A DNA stretch of 7,522 bases from Bacteroidota bacterium (GCA_003488525.1 DNLG01000176.1:1-7522), one strand, 5' to 3'; numbered from the stretch's first letter, positions 1-7,000 are shown. Program-made: numbers and translations. Notes: generated by a model not told the origin, from the letters alone.

Positions 1-398
1 GCATTGCGGTCGAAGGCGGACATGGTCGAGCTCAGAAGTCGACCCTCGATAAAGGCCCGAACGGTAAAGTCACGCTTGATCACCATGAACTTCTCCGACT
101 TCGGAATGTCAAGGATGAATTCCTTGCGGTACACGTTGTGTCCGGCCGCAACGATCTTATGAGGTCCGGCCTCCGAAAGCGTCTGCAGATACGAACCATC
201 CTTGGAGTTCGATGAGATCGTCACGCGCTTACCGGACGGAGAATAGATGTGCAGCTTGCACCCGACCGGCTCACCGGTCACCGAGTCCTTGATGAACCCC
301 TCGACGTTCAGGATCGCCTGCTGCGCGGTCAATGGAACGATGGCGGCCAGGGCAATGAGCAGAGTTGCAAGTAGTGAGAAACGACGTGGTGTACGCAT
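1..398 (-). CDS. Secreted protein with carboxypeptidase-regulatory-like domain, 5' part only
   Basis: The reading frame starts at ATG 398-396 and stays open for 132 codons to the window edge, so only the N-terminus is seen. Residues 1-25 form a clear Sec signal peptide: a basic start with Arg5-Arg6, a Leu/Ala-rich core, and a likely cut at Leu-Thr-Ala before Gln-Gln. From about residue 30 the sequence reads like a Cna-B/carboxypeptidase-regulatory beta-sandwich. It has GFIKDSVTGEPVGCKLHIY, then SPSGKRVTISSNSKDGSYLQ, and a strand pattern around EAGPHKIVAAGHNVYRKEF. In FCB bacteria such domains often sit at the front of OmpA-type or outer-membrane proteins, so an OmpA-family envelope protein is possible, but the deciding C-terminus lies outside the window. 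The gene begins 4 bases after the enoyl-CoA hydratase stop, so the two are probably co-transcribed. It is the only gene here with a recognisable Shine-Dalgarno-like stretch. Confidence 0.75.
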   Translation of the reverse strand, partial: MRTPRRFSLLATLLIALAAIVPLTAQQAILNVEGFIKDSVTGEPVGCKLHIYSPSGKRVTISSNSKDGSYLQTLSEAGPHKIVAAGHNVYRKEFILDIPKSEKFMVIKRDFTVRAFIEGRLLSSTMSAFDRN

Positions 399-415
399 AT
401 GATCAGGATTCCTTT
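399..415 (-). promoter_or_regulatory. Probable ribosome binding site for the gene at 398
   Basis: Read on the - strand, AAAGGA (bases 415-410) lies 11 bases before the ATG at 398, inside the last codons of the enoyl-CoA hydratase gene. The spacing is a little long. The other starts in the window lack such a stretch, so this start may be initiated independently of the upstream gene. Confidence 0.4.
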
Positions 416-1173
416 GTTGACGAGAGAAATGAGGCGATCCCGGTACGGAAGTCCTCCGTCTGCCGAGCCATGGCATTCATAACGGTTGCATAGTGAAGTC
501 CGGCATCCAGAGACATTCCATGGACGGCATTGAGCATCGCCTTGGTCATGCCCATTGCCGAAGCGCTGTTACGGGCCAGCTTACCTGCAATGCGCATCGT
601 CTCTTCTTCGAGCGCATCATCATCGACCACGTACGATACCATGCCCAGACGCTGCGCTTCCTCGGCACCGATGTTCTCAGCGGTAAGCAGCAGTCGCCTG
701 GCGCGCGTATCCCCGATCTTACGCATGAGGTAGACAAGGACGATGGCCGGTACGAAGCCGATGCGGACCTCGGAGTAGCCGAAAACCGAGCCCGATCGTG
801 CGGCCACAATCACGTCACACACGGTCGCCAGTCCGCATCCGCCGGCAATGGCCGGACCATGCACCATGGCAACTACCGGCTTAGGACAGTCGACGATCGC
901 CTGAAACATGTTCTTCAGCGACGTCGAGTCATCAACGTTCTCCAGCGGCGAGAGTTCGGAAATGCGCTGCAGGTACGAAAGATCGGCACCTGCGCAGAAG
1001 GCCGGACCCTCTCCGCGCAGAACGATCACCTTTACGGTCGAGTCATCGCGCATCTGCTCCACGGCACCATGTAGCGCCGCGATCAGTTCAGTGCTGAGTG
1101 CATTGCGCTTATCACCTCGATTCATCGTGATGGTGCCGATGCCGTCGCAGACAGACGTCAGGAGAATGCTCAT
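403..1173 (-). CDS. Enoyl-CoA hydratase/isomerase (crotonase) family protein, methylglutaconyl-CoA hydratase-like
   Basis: This is a cytoplasmic crotonase-fold enzyme acting on an acyl-CoA, most likely adding water to a 2-enoyl-CoA in fatty-acid or branched-chain amino-acid breakdown. From ATG 1173 the protein has 256 residues, normal for the family. FCAGADL at 59-65 and the Gly-Gly at 111-112 form the CoA-thioester oxyanion hole. SEVRIGFVPA around 134-143 carries Glu135, which matches the second catalytic Glu (Glu164 of rat enoyl-CoA hydratase). The first catalytic Glu (rat Glu144) is replaced by Gly114 in GGCGLATVCD. From memory, LiuC-type methylglutaconyl-CoA hydratases share this Gly and the EVRxGxxPA motif, so leucine breakdown is a reasonable guess, though substrate cannot be read from sequence. 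An in-frame ATG at 1209 would add 12 residues, but these look unlike the family N-terminus, and MSILLTSV is the natural start. No Shine-Dalgarno is seen. The gene follows the second protease by 60 bases. Confidence 0.9.
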   Translation of the reverse strand: MSILLTSVCDGIGTITMNRGDKRNALSTELIAALHGAVEQMRDDSTVKVIVLRGEGPAFCAGADLSYLQRISELSPLENVDDSTSLKNMFQAIVDCPKPVVAMVHGPAIAGGCGLATVCDVIVAARSGSVFGYSEVRIGFVPAIVLVYLMRKIGDTRARRLLLTAENIGAEEAQRLGMVSYVVDDDALEEETMRIAGKLARNSASAMGMTKAMLNAVHGMSLDAGLHYATVMNAMARQTEDFRTGIASFLSSTKES

Positions 1174-1233
1174 GGGGCCAAAAATACGCCATGCCAAGCC
1201 CCCTGCCATGCAGGATTGGGCATTGGGCCACCG
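1174..1233 (-). other. Short spacer between second protease and enoyl-CoA hydratase, with a small hairpin
   Basis: These 60 bases are the largest gap in the - strand run. They contain an inverted repeat, CCTGC-CAT-GCAGG on the + strand at 1202-1214, with a 5-base stem and 3-base loop. No run of T follows directly on the - strand (the nearest, TTTTT, is about 18 bases further on), so it is not a convincing terminator. The alternative upstream ATG (1209) lies in the loop. I see no promoter motif. Confidence 0.3.
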
Positions 1234-4080
1234 TTATCGAGCGATCACCAGGGGCCAGGAGCGTGTCAGATCGCCGCTGATCATGCGGATGTAGTACGCC
1301 CCGGAACCGAGAACGTCGATGCTGATCGGATGCAGGAAGGGGGCTCGAAATGGGAGTCGACCCAGCTCCTCGGCAAGCAATCGACGTCCGGTAACGTCGC
1401 AGATCTCGAAAACGAGCGGCAACTGCGGATAATCGGCGTAGATGGGAACATACACCACGCTGGAGGCGGGATTCGGGAAAACGGGGCCGGGCCCTGCAGC
1501 GGCGAAGAGAGTATCTGTTGGACGCTGACCCGATGCCCATGTGTTCTGTCCGAGTAGTGCTTCGATACTGGACATCGAGGTGTCGATCACGATCACCAGT
1601 CGGAACGACCGACGATGTCCCGGAGGAATGGGCGTGGCAAACCGCATCCCCGTCACCGTTGCCACGTCATTCACATCAGTGTACCGGAAGCGGTCCGGAT
1701 CGCGCAGGATCTGGGTCTTCATCTCAGTCGTAAAACCACCATAGGTCGTCGTGTTATCGATGCCTGCCAGCAGGGGGCGACTGTCGCTGTAGGGCGATTC
1801 ACAATACATGGCAACCATCGGCTGCTGCTGGCCCAGAGCCACGACGTATTGGAATGGACTGCCATTGTCACCACCATAGGTCCGGTTCTTCGCCGGCTGA
1901 CGCCCCAGATCCCAATCATAGAACCACGCAACCGCCAGATCATGCAGAGCAGTATCACTTCGGTTTGTGATGGTACCATCGATACGAAGGACATTGCTTG
2001 CCGAGTCCAGTTCGACGCCCAGTTCAATCTCCACTCCAATACGAAGTGAGTCGGGTGCATCGGCATCGCTGACAATGCCGGACACATTTTGATGTCCGGA
2101 GAACCTTCGCACAGGACGGAAGTGATCGTTGTTGCGACGGATCGATCGAACAGCATCAACGGTGCGTCCGTTGGCATGGATCATCAAGCCCCCTTCATAG
2201 AGCTGGCCGCAGAAATCCTGAAAACGCAGCCCCTCACCCTGACCACGCTCGATATCGGTATTGCCGATGCGTCCGCGATCGCCGATGCTCACGCGCATGT
2301 CATTGTTAGCAAGCGTTGTGAACGCCGGAGAAGGGGTAACGGCATAGCTGTACCGTCTGCTGATGGTCACACCCGAGCGATCCGTTCCAAGAAGACGCAT
2401 GTGCACGTATGCGGCTGTATCCGTTTCGGCAACCACCACGAAGTCCTGTACCGGCATGAAGAATCTCTCCCCGAGACCGATCTCACGCTGGACGATCGTA
2501 CCTGCTGTGGACGTTGCACGGAGCGCGTCACGGCCCGCTCCGCTGATGCCCTCCACGCCGATGAGCTTCATCGTCCACGGAGCCAGCCGGTTGATAAGTC
2601 CAATGCGCGCCGAGAGCGTATCGCCGACGGTCCAGCGCTGCTGGCCGCTCTTGGCAATAAGTTCAATGGTGTCAACTTCGATCGATACCAGCGTATCCGG
2701 ATGTGCGGTGACAGCCCTGAGGGCGTTGACGCGTCCGCGCGGTAGTTGCAGGGGGCTGATCTCTGCAGGAATATCCTTCCAGGGTGCTTCATCCACCGCA
2801 TCTCTTACCATTGCGCAGGCCTCAAGCGGCCCGATTCGTGGGTATCGCGAGCGGACAAGTCCCACCAGAGCCGATGCGATCGGCGCTGATCCAGACGTAC
2901 AGCAGAAACTTGCATACGCGCCATCATTAGACGTGCTCCAGCTGGAGTGTCCGGGAGCCATGACGTCAACGGTCGGTCCGCGGCCGGTCATGGCTATGAC
3001 ATTGTCAGCGGCATCGACCACGCCAACTCCGAGAACGCCTTTGTAGCTGGCAGGGTAGAAGGGAGACGCCGAGTAGTGGTTCCCGGCAGCTGCCACAACG
3101 GCCGTACCCCGCGCAATGGCATACGAGACAACGTCCTGGTCAATACACGACGGTGACTGGCTGCCCCATGAACAGTTGACAACGTCGAAGCCGTTGACGG
3201 CACAGTACATGATGGACTCGTATCCAAAGACGATGCCAGTGGTTCCGTTAGGCATCGTGCGCAGCGGAAACAGCTTGCACCTGCCGCCCACACCAGCGAT
3301 GCCTTTGCCGTTATTGGCCGTAGCGCCACATGTTCCGGCTACGCTGGTGCCATGACCATTATTCGGGTTGAATGCATCTCCCGGCGAGGAGGCATCTTCC
3401 TTCCACGAGAAGTTGTAACCACGATGGTCATCGATAAATCCATTATCGTCATCGTCGATGGAATTGCCGGGGATCTCTGCGGTGCGCGTGAAGATCGCCT
3501 CGACGAGGTCCTCATGCTCGGTTCGAACGCCGCTGTCACTGATACCGATGATCACCGTGTCGCTTCCCGGCTCGATGTCCCACGCCGCGTAGACCTCAAT
3601 GGTACGCAGAAGATCCTGACGCTGTCGTTCAGGGTCGTTGGGCTCGCCACACAACTCCATCACACACCACGGCGCGGCACACTCAATAGGTCCGCAACCC
3701 ATCAACAGTCGGGCAATGATCTGCTCCGGTGGAACCTCTGGACGATCATAGCGAACTACGTATGAACGCAGCAGGCGTTCCTCGATCACAAGAGCCTCAT
3801 TCAAACTCATCGGCCGATCCCTGTTCGGCCTGATGCCGTTGCGCTGCTGAAATGCCAGCGACTGCTCGAACGGCAGCACTCGACGTTCAATACTGAGACC
3901 CAGCTCGGCGAGAACGGCTTCGGCGCGTGATGCGTACTCAGGGGCGACCCGGATCTTGAGAACACCCTTGATCACCGGGTCAGGCCGATGCGGAAGCTCC
4001 GCCGGCCACACGTCAAACTGTGCAGAAGACGTTGTGACCACCAGTGCAAGAAGTACCGGTGTGAGCAGGCGAATGTTCAT
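1234..4080 (-). CDS. Secreted subtilisin-like serine protease (peptidase S8) with T9SS sorting tail, second of a tandem pair
   Basis: A predicted extracellular endopeptidase of 948 residues. Residues 1-20 are a signal peptide ending Ser-Ser-Ala before Gln21. Residues 35-160 look like an S8 propeptide, with an extra cysteine cluster (Cys129, 134, 139, 144). The catalytic domain spans about 165-460. It has Asp182 in ISDSG, His243 in NGHGTSVAGT, oxyanion Asn334 in AAGN and Ser396 in CTSGSAP. The usual Gly-Thr-Ser is Cys394-Thr395-Ser396, so all catalytic positions remain but the Gly is lost. An acidic loop at 205-220 (IDDDDNGFIDDHRG) looks Ca-binding. A beta-sandwich follows (about 465-580), then a domain of about 260 residues (585-845) shared with the upstream protease but not one I can name. 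Residues 866-948 (FPNPASS, then DVTGRR, then IDVLGSGAYYIRM) look like a type A T9SS sorting domain, normally removed during export. The start codon overlaps the previous stop by ATGA, so it is probably translationally coupled. Substrate is unknown. Confidence 0.93.
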   Translation of the reverse strand: MNIRLLTPVLLALVVTTSSAQFDVWPAELPHRPDPVIKGVLKIRVAPEYASRAEAVLAELGLSIERRVLPFEQSLAFQQRNGIRPNRDRPMSLNEALVIEERLLRSYVVRYDRPEVPPEQIIARLLMGCGPIECAAPWCVMELCGEPNDPERQRQDLLRTIEVYAAWDIEPGSDTVIIGISDSGVRTEHEDLVEAIFTRTAEIPGNSIDDDDNGFIDDHRGYNFSWKEDASSPGDAFNPNNGHGTSVAGTCGATANNGKGIAGVGGRCKLFPLRTMPNGTTGIVFGYESIMYCAVNGFDVVNCSWGSQSPSCIDQDVVSYAIARGTAVVAAAGNHYSASPFYPASYKGVLGVGVVDAADNVIAMTGRGPTVDVMAPGHSSWSTSNDGAYASFCCTSGSAPIASALVGLVRSRYPRIGPLEACAMVRDAVDEAPWKDIPAEISPLQLPRGRVNALRAVTAHPDTLVSIEVDTIELIAKSGQQRWTVGDTLSARIGLINRLAPWTMKLIGVEGISGAGRDALRATSTAGTIVQREIGLGERFFMPVQDFVVVAETDTAAYVHMRLLGTDRSGVTISRRYSYAVTPSPAFTTLANNDMRVSIGDRGRIGNTDIERGQGEGLRFQDFCGQLYEGGLMIHANGRTVDAVRSIRRNNDHFRPVRRFSGHQNVSGIVSDADAPDSLRIGVEIELGVELDSASNVLRIDGTITNRSDTALHDLAVAWFYDWDLGRQPAKNRTYGGDNGSPFQYVVALGQQQPMVAMYCESPYSDSRPLLAGIDNTTTYGGFTTEMKTQILRDPDRFRYTDVNDVATVTGMRFATPIPPGHRRSFRLVIVIDTSMSSIEALLGQNTWASGQRPTDTLFAAAGPGPVFPNPASSVVYVPIYADYPQLPLVFEICDVTGRRLLAEELGRLPFRAPFLHPISIDVLGSGAYYIRMISGDLTRSWPLVIAR
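4077..4080 (-). promoter_or_regulatory. ATGA stop-start overlap between the two protease genes
   Basis: On the - strand the TGA stop of the upstream protease (4079-4077) and the ATG of the downstream one (4080-4078) share bases as ATGA. There is no Shine-Dalgarno-like sequence before this ATG; the preceding bases are TTTCTCCG. Termination-reinitiation coupling is therefore the likely way the second protease is translated. The overlap itself is seen directly; the coupling is inferred. Confidence 0.7.
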
Positions 4081-6959
4081 CGGAGAAACCGTAGGTGGCG
4101 GATTTGTCGGGTTGAAGAATCTTCGAGACGGAGCGTGTAGGCCCCCTGCTCAAGTGATGATGCATCAAACGTGATTTCGCTGCCGGAATGATGCGTCCAG
4201 ACAAGGCGCTCCCGACCCAGCACGTCGATGACCGTGCAGCGCTGGACATTCTGCGTTCCACGTACGCGGGCCACATCTGTTACAGGATTGGGTGTCACGG
4301 CAAGATCAGGGGGCGCGTCAGCAGGCTCGCCCACCGATACCGGGGTGAGATACTCCCGCATCAGGTCGGCAGCGGAAAGTCCATCCCACGATGTAGCAAT
4401 GACAACACGAAACGACCACGTCTGATCAACCTCAAGGGGCTTGGTGCGCCGCATACCCACAACGCCACAGATGTCTCCAACGGCAGGACTGAAGTTCTTA
4501 CCGGCCGAGAGAAGTTGCACGCGATCACGATGCGTAAAGCCGTCCGTATCATCGATGATGGCGTTCAGCAGAACACCGCTCGACTGGGCAAGGTCGTCAG
4601 CGTCGTCACTCTGCACGGCCACACAAATGCCGCCCCTGTCGGACTGCTTGTAGATCAGCTGCGCTGCGGCGTTCGGCATGCGCATGGCCAGCGGAAGGGC
4701 AAGCTCACTCGGTTCGATCGTGTTATCTCTTCCGCCGGACGTTACATCCCAGTCGAGCAGATAGCCGGCAGCAATCGTGGCAAGTGCCGCCGTTCGTGGC
4801 GTCACATGTACGTTCCAGACGGTTATGGCTTTGCTCTGAAACGGGAAGCTGCATGTCTGGGTGATCTCAACCCCCATGGGCACCGATGCTGCCGCATCGG
4901 ACATCCGACACGACTCGGGCTGAGGGGCAAGATCAAATGGCTTTGCGGCAACGAAGTCAGAGTTGTAGGGCGGATTGTTCTTGAACGCCGTTGCGGACCG
5001 TTCAGCACCATCGACAACGAAGAAGCCCCCTGGCGACATCAGCTGATAGAACGGCTTGCCGGCAAAGCCACTTCCCTGACGAGTAGGCTCGATGGAAGTA
5101 TATCCAACCATGCCGTCATCGGACATCGAGTACACCAGCGAGTCATTTTCGAAACGGGCAATTGGTGCCGGCAACTCCAGATAGTAGAAGTCGAAGTCCT
5201 GATACGTCTCTCCGAGGAACTCTACCCGCATCAGACATGGGGCGGTGCCAATGGCATCGACCACAAAGGGAAAAGGCTTGGACAGGGCCGAGCCTGCCGT
5301 CGGGATCGTTGGCAGCTGGTCACGTTCCCGCAGCGGCCGCAGGCTCCAGCCGTTCGGCGCAATGACGCGGGGTTCTATCTCGGCCCATGCCGCAGCGAGA
5401 TCATTGGCAATGTCGAACTCAAGAAGAATCGTATCGCCGACGCGGAACCGCGCCGGTGACATGCCGGACGATACAGACCTGCGCACCGACGCGATGCGCA
5501 TCGCCGGATGGGAAAGGGGCTCGACGGTCACCGCACGAAACATGTTGAGTCGAGGAGAGATGACCTCTGCTACAGCGCTGTTGGCCGAGGTAATGTTATC
5601 GGCCGTGCGCCGAATGTGCGCTGCCACCTGACGCGCCGTCAGCTGCGGCCACCGGGACCGTACAACAGCGACCGCACCTGACACGAGCGGCGCCGCGAAG
5701 GACGTTCCGGATGTTCCGCTCGATGTGTAGTCGCTCAGTCCGGCTTCGCCACTATAGGTCGTGATGGCCATGTTACCAGGCGCCATGACGTCGGCATTCC
5801 CACCAAGAGCACTGGAGGAAATCACAAAGTCATCGGGTGTTGTCTCACCAACACCAAGCACGCCGGCGTACGAAGCGGGATAGTTCCGCTGCACATACGC
5901 CGATGACTGGTCGCCACCGTGGTTTCCCGCAGATGCAACGACAAGCACGTCCTTTGCAAGACAGAAGTCGATGACGGACTGATCGATGGCCGAGGCGGGC
6001 TTGACCGCGCCCCACGAGGCATTCACGACGGCGAAGCCACGTTCTGCCGCGTAGACCAGCGACTGGTAACCGAACTGAATGCCACCCTGGCGTCCGGCCA
6101 CAGCCATCGGAAAAAACCGCGATTGCATGCCGGACGCGGCCATCCCCTTGGAGTTGTTGGTCGAGGCGGCTGCCAGGCCGGCTACCCGTGTGCCGTGATC
6201 AAAACTCGTCCGTACGCTCGTTTCTCCGCGCAACTGTGTCGCAGCAAAATTGAACCCGCGATGATCATCAATGTATCCGTTTCCATCATCATCGACCTCA
6301 TTGTTGGGCACTTCTCGACTGTTCGTGGCGATGTTGCCCGAAAGGTCTTCATGACCCTGAAAGATCCCGTCGTCACTGATGCCGATCGTGATCGAGTCCG
6401 ATCCTTTGAAGATCTCCCACGCCGTATCGAACCCGATCGTTCTGAGGTAGTCCTGCTGCGGCAGAAGCGGGTCATTGACTCCCGCATGCAGCTGATCAAG
6501 CGTCCATGGTTCGATGATCTCGATATCCTGTGGGAGGATCTTGCGAAGCAGACCTGCTGCTGACCGTACGCTGCGAGGCCCCTCAAAGGCGAGGGTAAAT
6601 GTCCGCGTCAGGCGTTCTTCAGCGTCGAACAGGTCGCGTCGCTGCGCCGCGCGGGCGGGCGTCATCGAAGGCTCCGCCGAAGGGGCAACGGCTGCCTGGG
6701 ATGAAAAGAATGTTGTCCGCTCCGGCGGAAGGAACTGGTGTACAACCGTGAAACCATCCGGTAGAATGCGCCCAAGCTCATCGGCCGACCGGAGCGCTGT
6801 CATCCGCACCAGAAGCCGGCCCGGGACAACCTGCAGGTTGTGACCGTTATACGTGACGGTCTCGGATGCGAATTCCTGACAGGTAGCGAGGCGAGGAACC
6901 GCACACAGCAATGCAAGCACGGCGACGTGGACAACGTTTAGGGCGAGAAGTTTGGGCAT
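4077..6959 (-). CDS. Secreted subtilisin-like serine protease (peptidase S8) with T9SS sorting tail, first of a tandem pair
   Basis: A predicted extracellular or surface endopeptidase of 960 residues. Residues 1-27 form a signal peptide, probably cut after Ala-Thr-Cys27. Residues 40-160 resemble an S8 propeptide, joined to the catalytic domain by the family-typical VNDPLLPQQDYLRTI. The catalytic domain (about 175-480) holds Asp196 in GISDDG, His255 in FDHGTRVAG, oxyanion Asn346 in ASAGN and Ser420 in GTSFAAPLVSG. An acidic segment at 222-232 (VDDDGNGYIDD) resembles a Ca-binding loop. A beta-sandwich region follows (about 485-600), then a domain of about 275 residues (597-872) that aligns with the same region of the downstream protease through GYTSIEP, LLDWD (734-738), GMR (835-837) and SFRVVI (849-854). 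The tail from about 884 (VTPNP, DVLGRE, LEQGAYTLRL) looks like a T9SS sorting domain. The start has no Shine-Dalgarno and lies 41 bases from divergent dnaX. It is the first gene of the run, so its promoter probably drives the whole set. Confidence 0.95.
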   Translation of the reverse strand: MPKLLALNVVHVAVLALLCAVPRLATCQEFASETVTYNGHNLQVVPGRLLVRMTALRSADELGRILPDGFTVVHQFLPPERTTFFSSQAAVAPSAEPSMTPARAAQRRDLFDAEERLTRTFTLAFEGPRSVRSAAGLLRKILPQDIEIIEPWTLDQLHAGVNDPLLPQQDYLRTIGFDTAWEIFKGSDSITIGISDDGIFQGHEDLSGNIATNSREVPNNEVDDDGNGYIDDHRGFNFAATQLRGETSVRTSFDHGTRVAGLAAASTNNSKGMAASGMQSRFFPMAVAGRQGGIQFGYQSLVYAAERGFAVVNASWGAVKPASAIDQSVIDFCLAKDVLVVASAGNHGGDQSSAYVQRNYPASYAGVLGVGETTPDDFVISSSALGGNADVMAPGNMAITTYSGEAGLSDYTSSGTSGTSFAAPLVSGAVAVVRSRWPQLTARQVAAHIRRTADNITSANSAVAEVISPRLNMFRAVTVEPLSHPAMRIASVRRSVSSGMSPARFRVGDTILLEFDIANDLAAAWAEIEPRVIAPNGWSLRPLRERDQLPTIPTAGSALSKPFPFVVDAIGTAPCLMRVEFLGETYQDFDFYYLELPAPIARFENDSLVYSMSDDGMVGYTSIEPTRQGSGFAGKPFYQLMSPGGFFVVDGAERSATAFKNNPPYNSDFVAAKPFDLAPQPESCRMSDAAASVPMGVEITQTCSFPFQSKAITVWNVHVTPRTAALATIAAGYLLDWDVTSGGRDNTIEPSELALPLAMRMPNAAAQLIYKQSDRGGICVAVQSDDADDLAQSSGVLLNAIIDDTDGFTHRDRVQLLSAGKNFSPAVGDICGVVGMRRTKPLEVDQTWSFRVVIATSWDGLSAADLMREYLTPVSVGEPADAPPDLAVTPNPVTDVARVRGTQNVQRCTVIDVLGRERLVWTHHSGSEITFDASSLEQGAYTLRLEDSSTRQIRHLRFLR

Positions 6960-7000
6960 GGCCGGTGGTTTTAGCAGATTGAGTTTTTGTGCACTCCAAC
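6960..7000. promoter_or_regulatory. 41-base gap between divergent protease and dnaX genes
   Basis: Both genes point outward from this gap, so promoters for both must lie here or inside the opposite gene's start. On the - strand, TTGGAG (6999-6994) and GCTAAA (about 6974-6969) could be weak -35 and -10 boxes about 18 bases apart. On the + strand, GAGTTTTTGTG at 6981-6991 loosely resembles the TAnnTTTG box of Bacteroidota. Neither match is strong. No Shine-Dalgarno precedes either ATG. Confidence 0.3.

Noticed and set aside
1174..1209. Start of the enoyl-CoA hydratase gene at ATG 1209
   Set aside because: The extra 12 residues (MAGGLAWRIFGP) do not look like a crotonase N-terminus, and the ATG at 1173 gives the expected start and length.
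1202..1214. Hairpin CCTGC-CAT-GCAGG as a transcription terminator after the second protease
   Set aside because: The stem is only 5 bases and no T-run follows directly in the - strand reading direction.
2881..2910. Second protease as a pseudoenzyme lacking the catalytic Ser
   Set aside because: At first GSAP looked like GTSxAxP with Ser replaced by Ala. A gap-free alignment to the paralogue up to the shared VRSR places Ser396 of CTSGSAP exactly at the nucleophile, so the Ser is present.
4188..5459. Long open frame of 423 codons on the + strand inside the first protease gene
   Set aside because: It lies wholly antisense to a protease with clear domains. Its translation is rich in Arg, His, Gly and Cys with no recognisable motif, as expected from the complement of a G+C-rich gene. 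The same applies to the + strand frames at 493-1074, 1615-2049, 2089-2745, 2363-3046 and 5919-6563.
6873..6959. First protease as a lipoprotein (Leu-Ala-Thr-Cys27 near the end of the signal peptide)
   Set aside because: Thr directly before Cys is unusual for a lipobox, and a T9SS sorting tail is present. Ordinary signal peptidase cleavage after Cys27, with Ala at -3, fits better.
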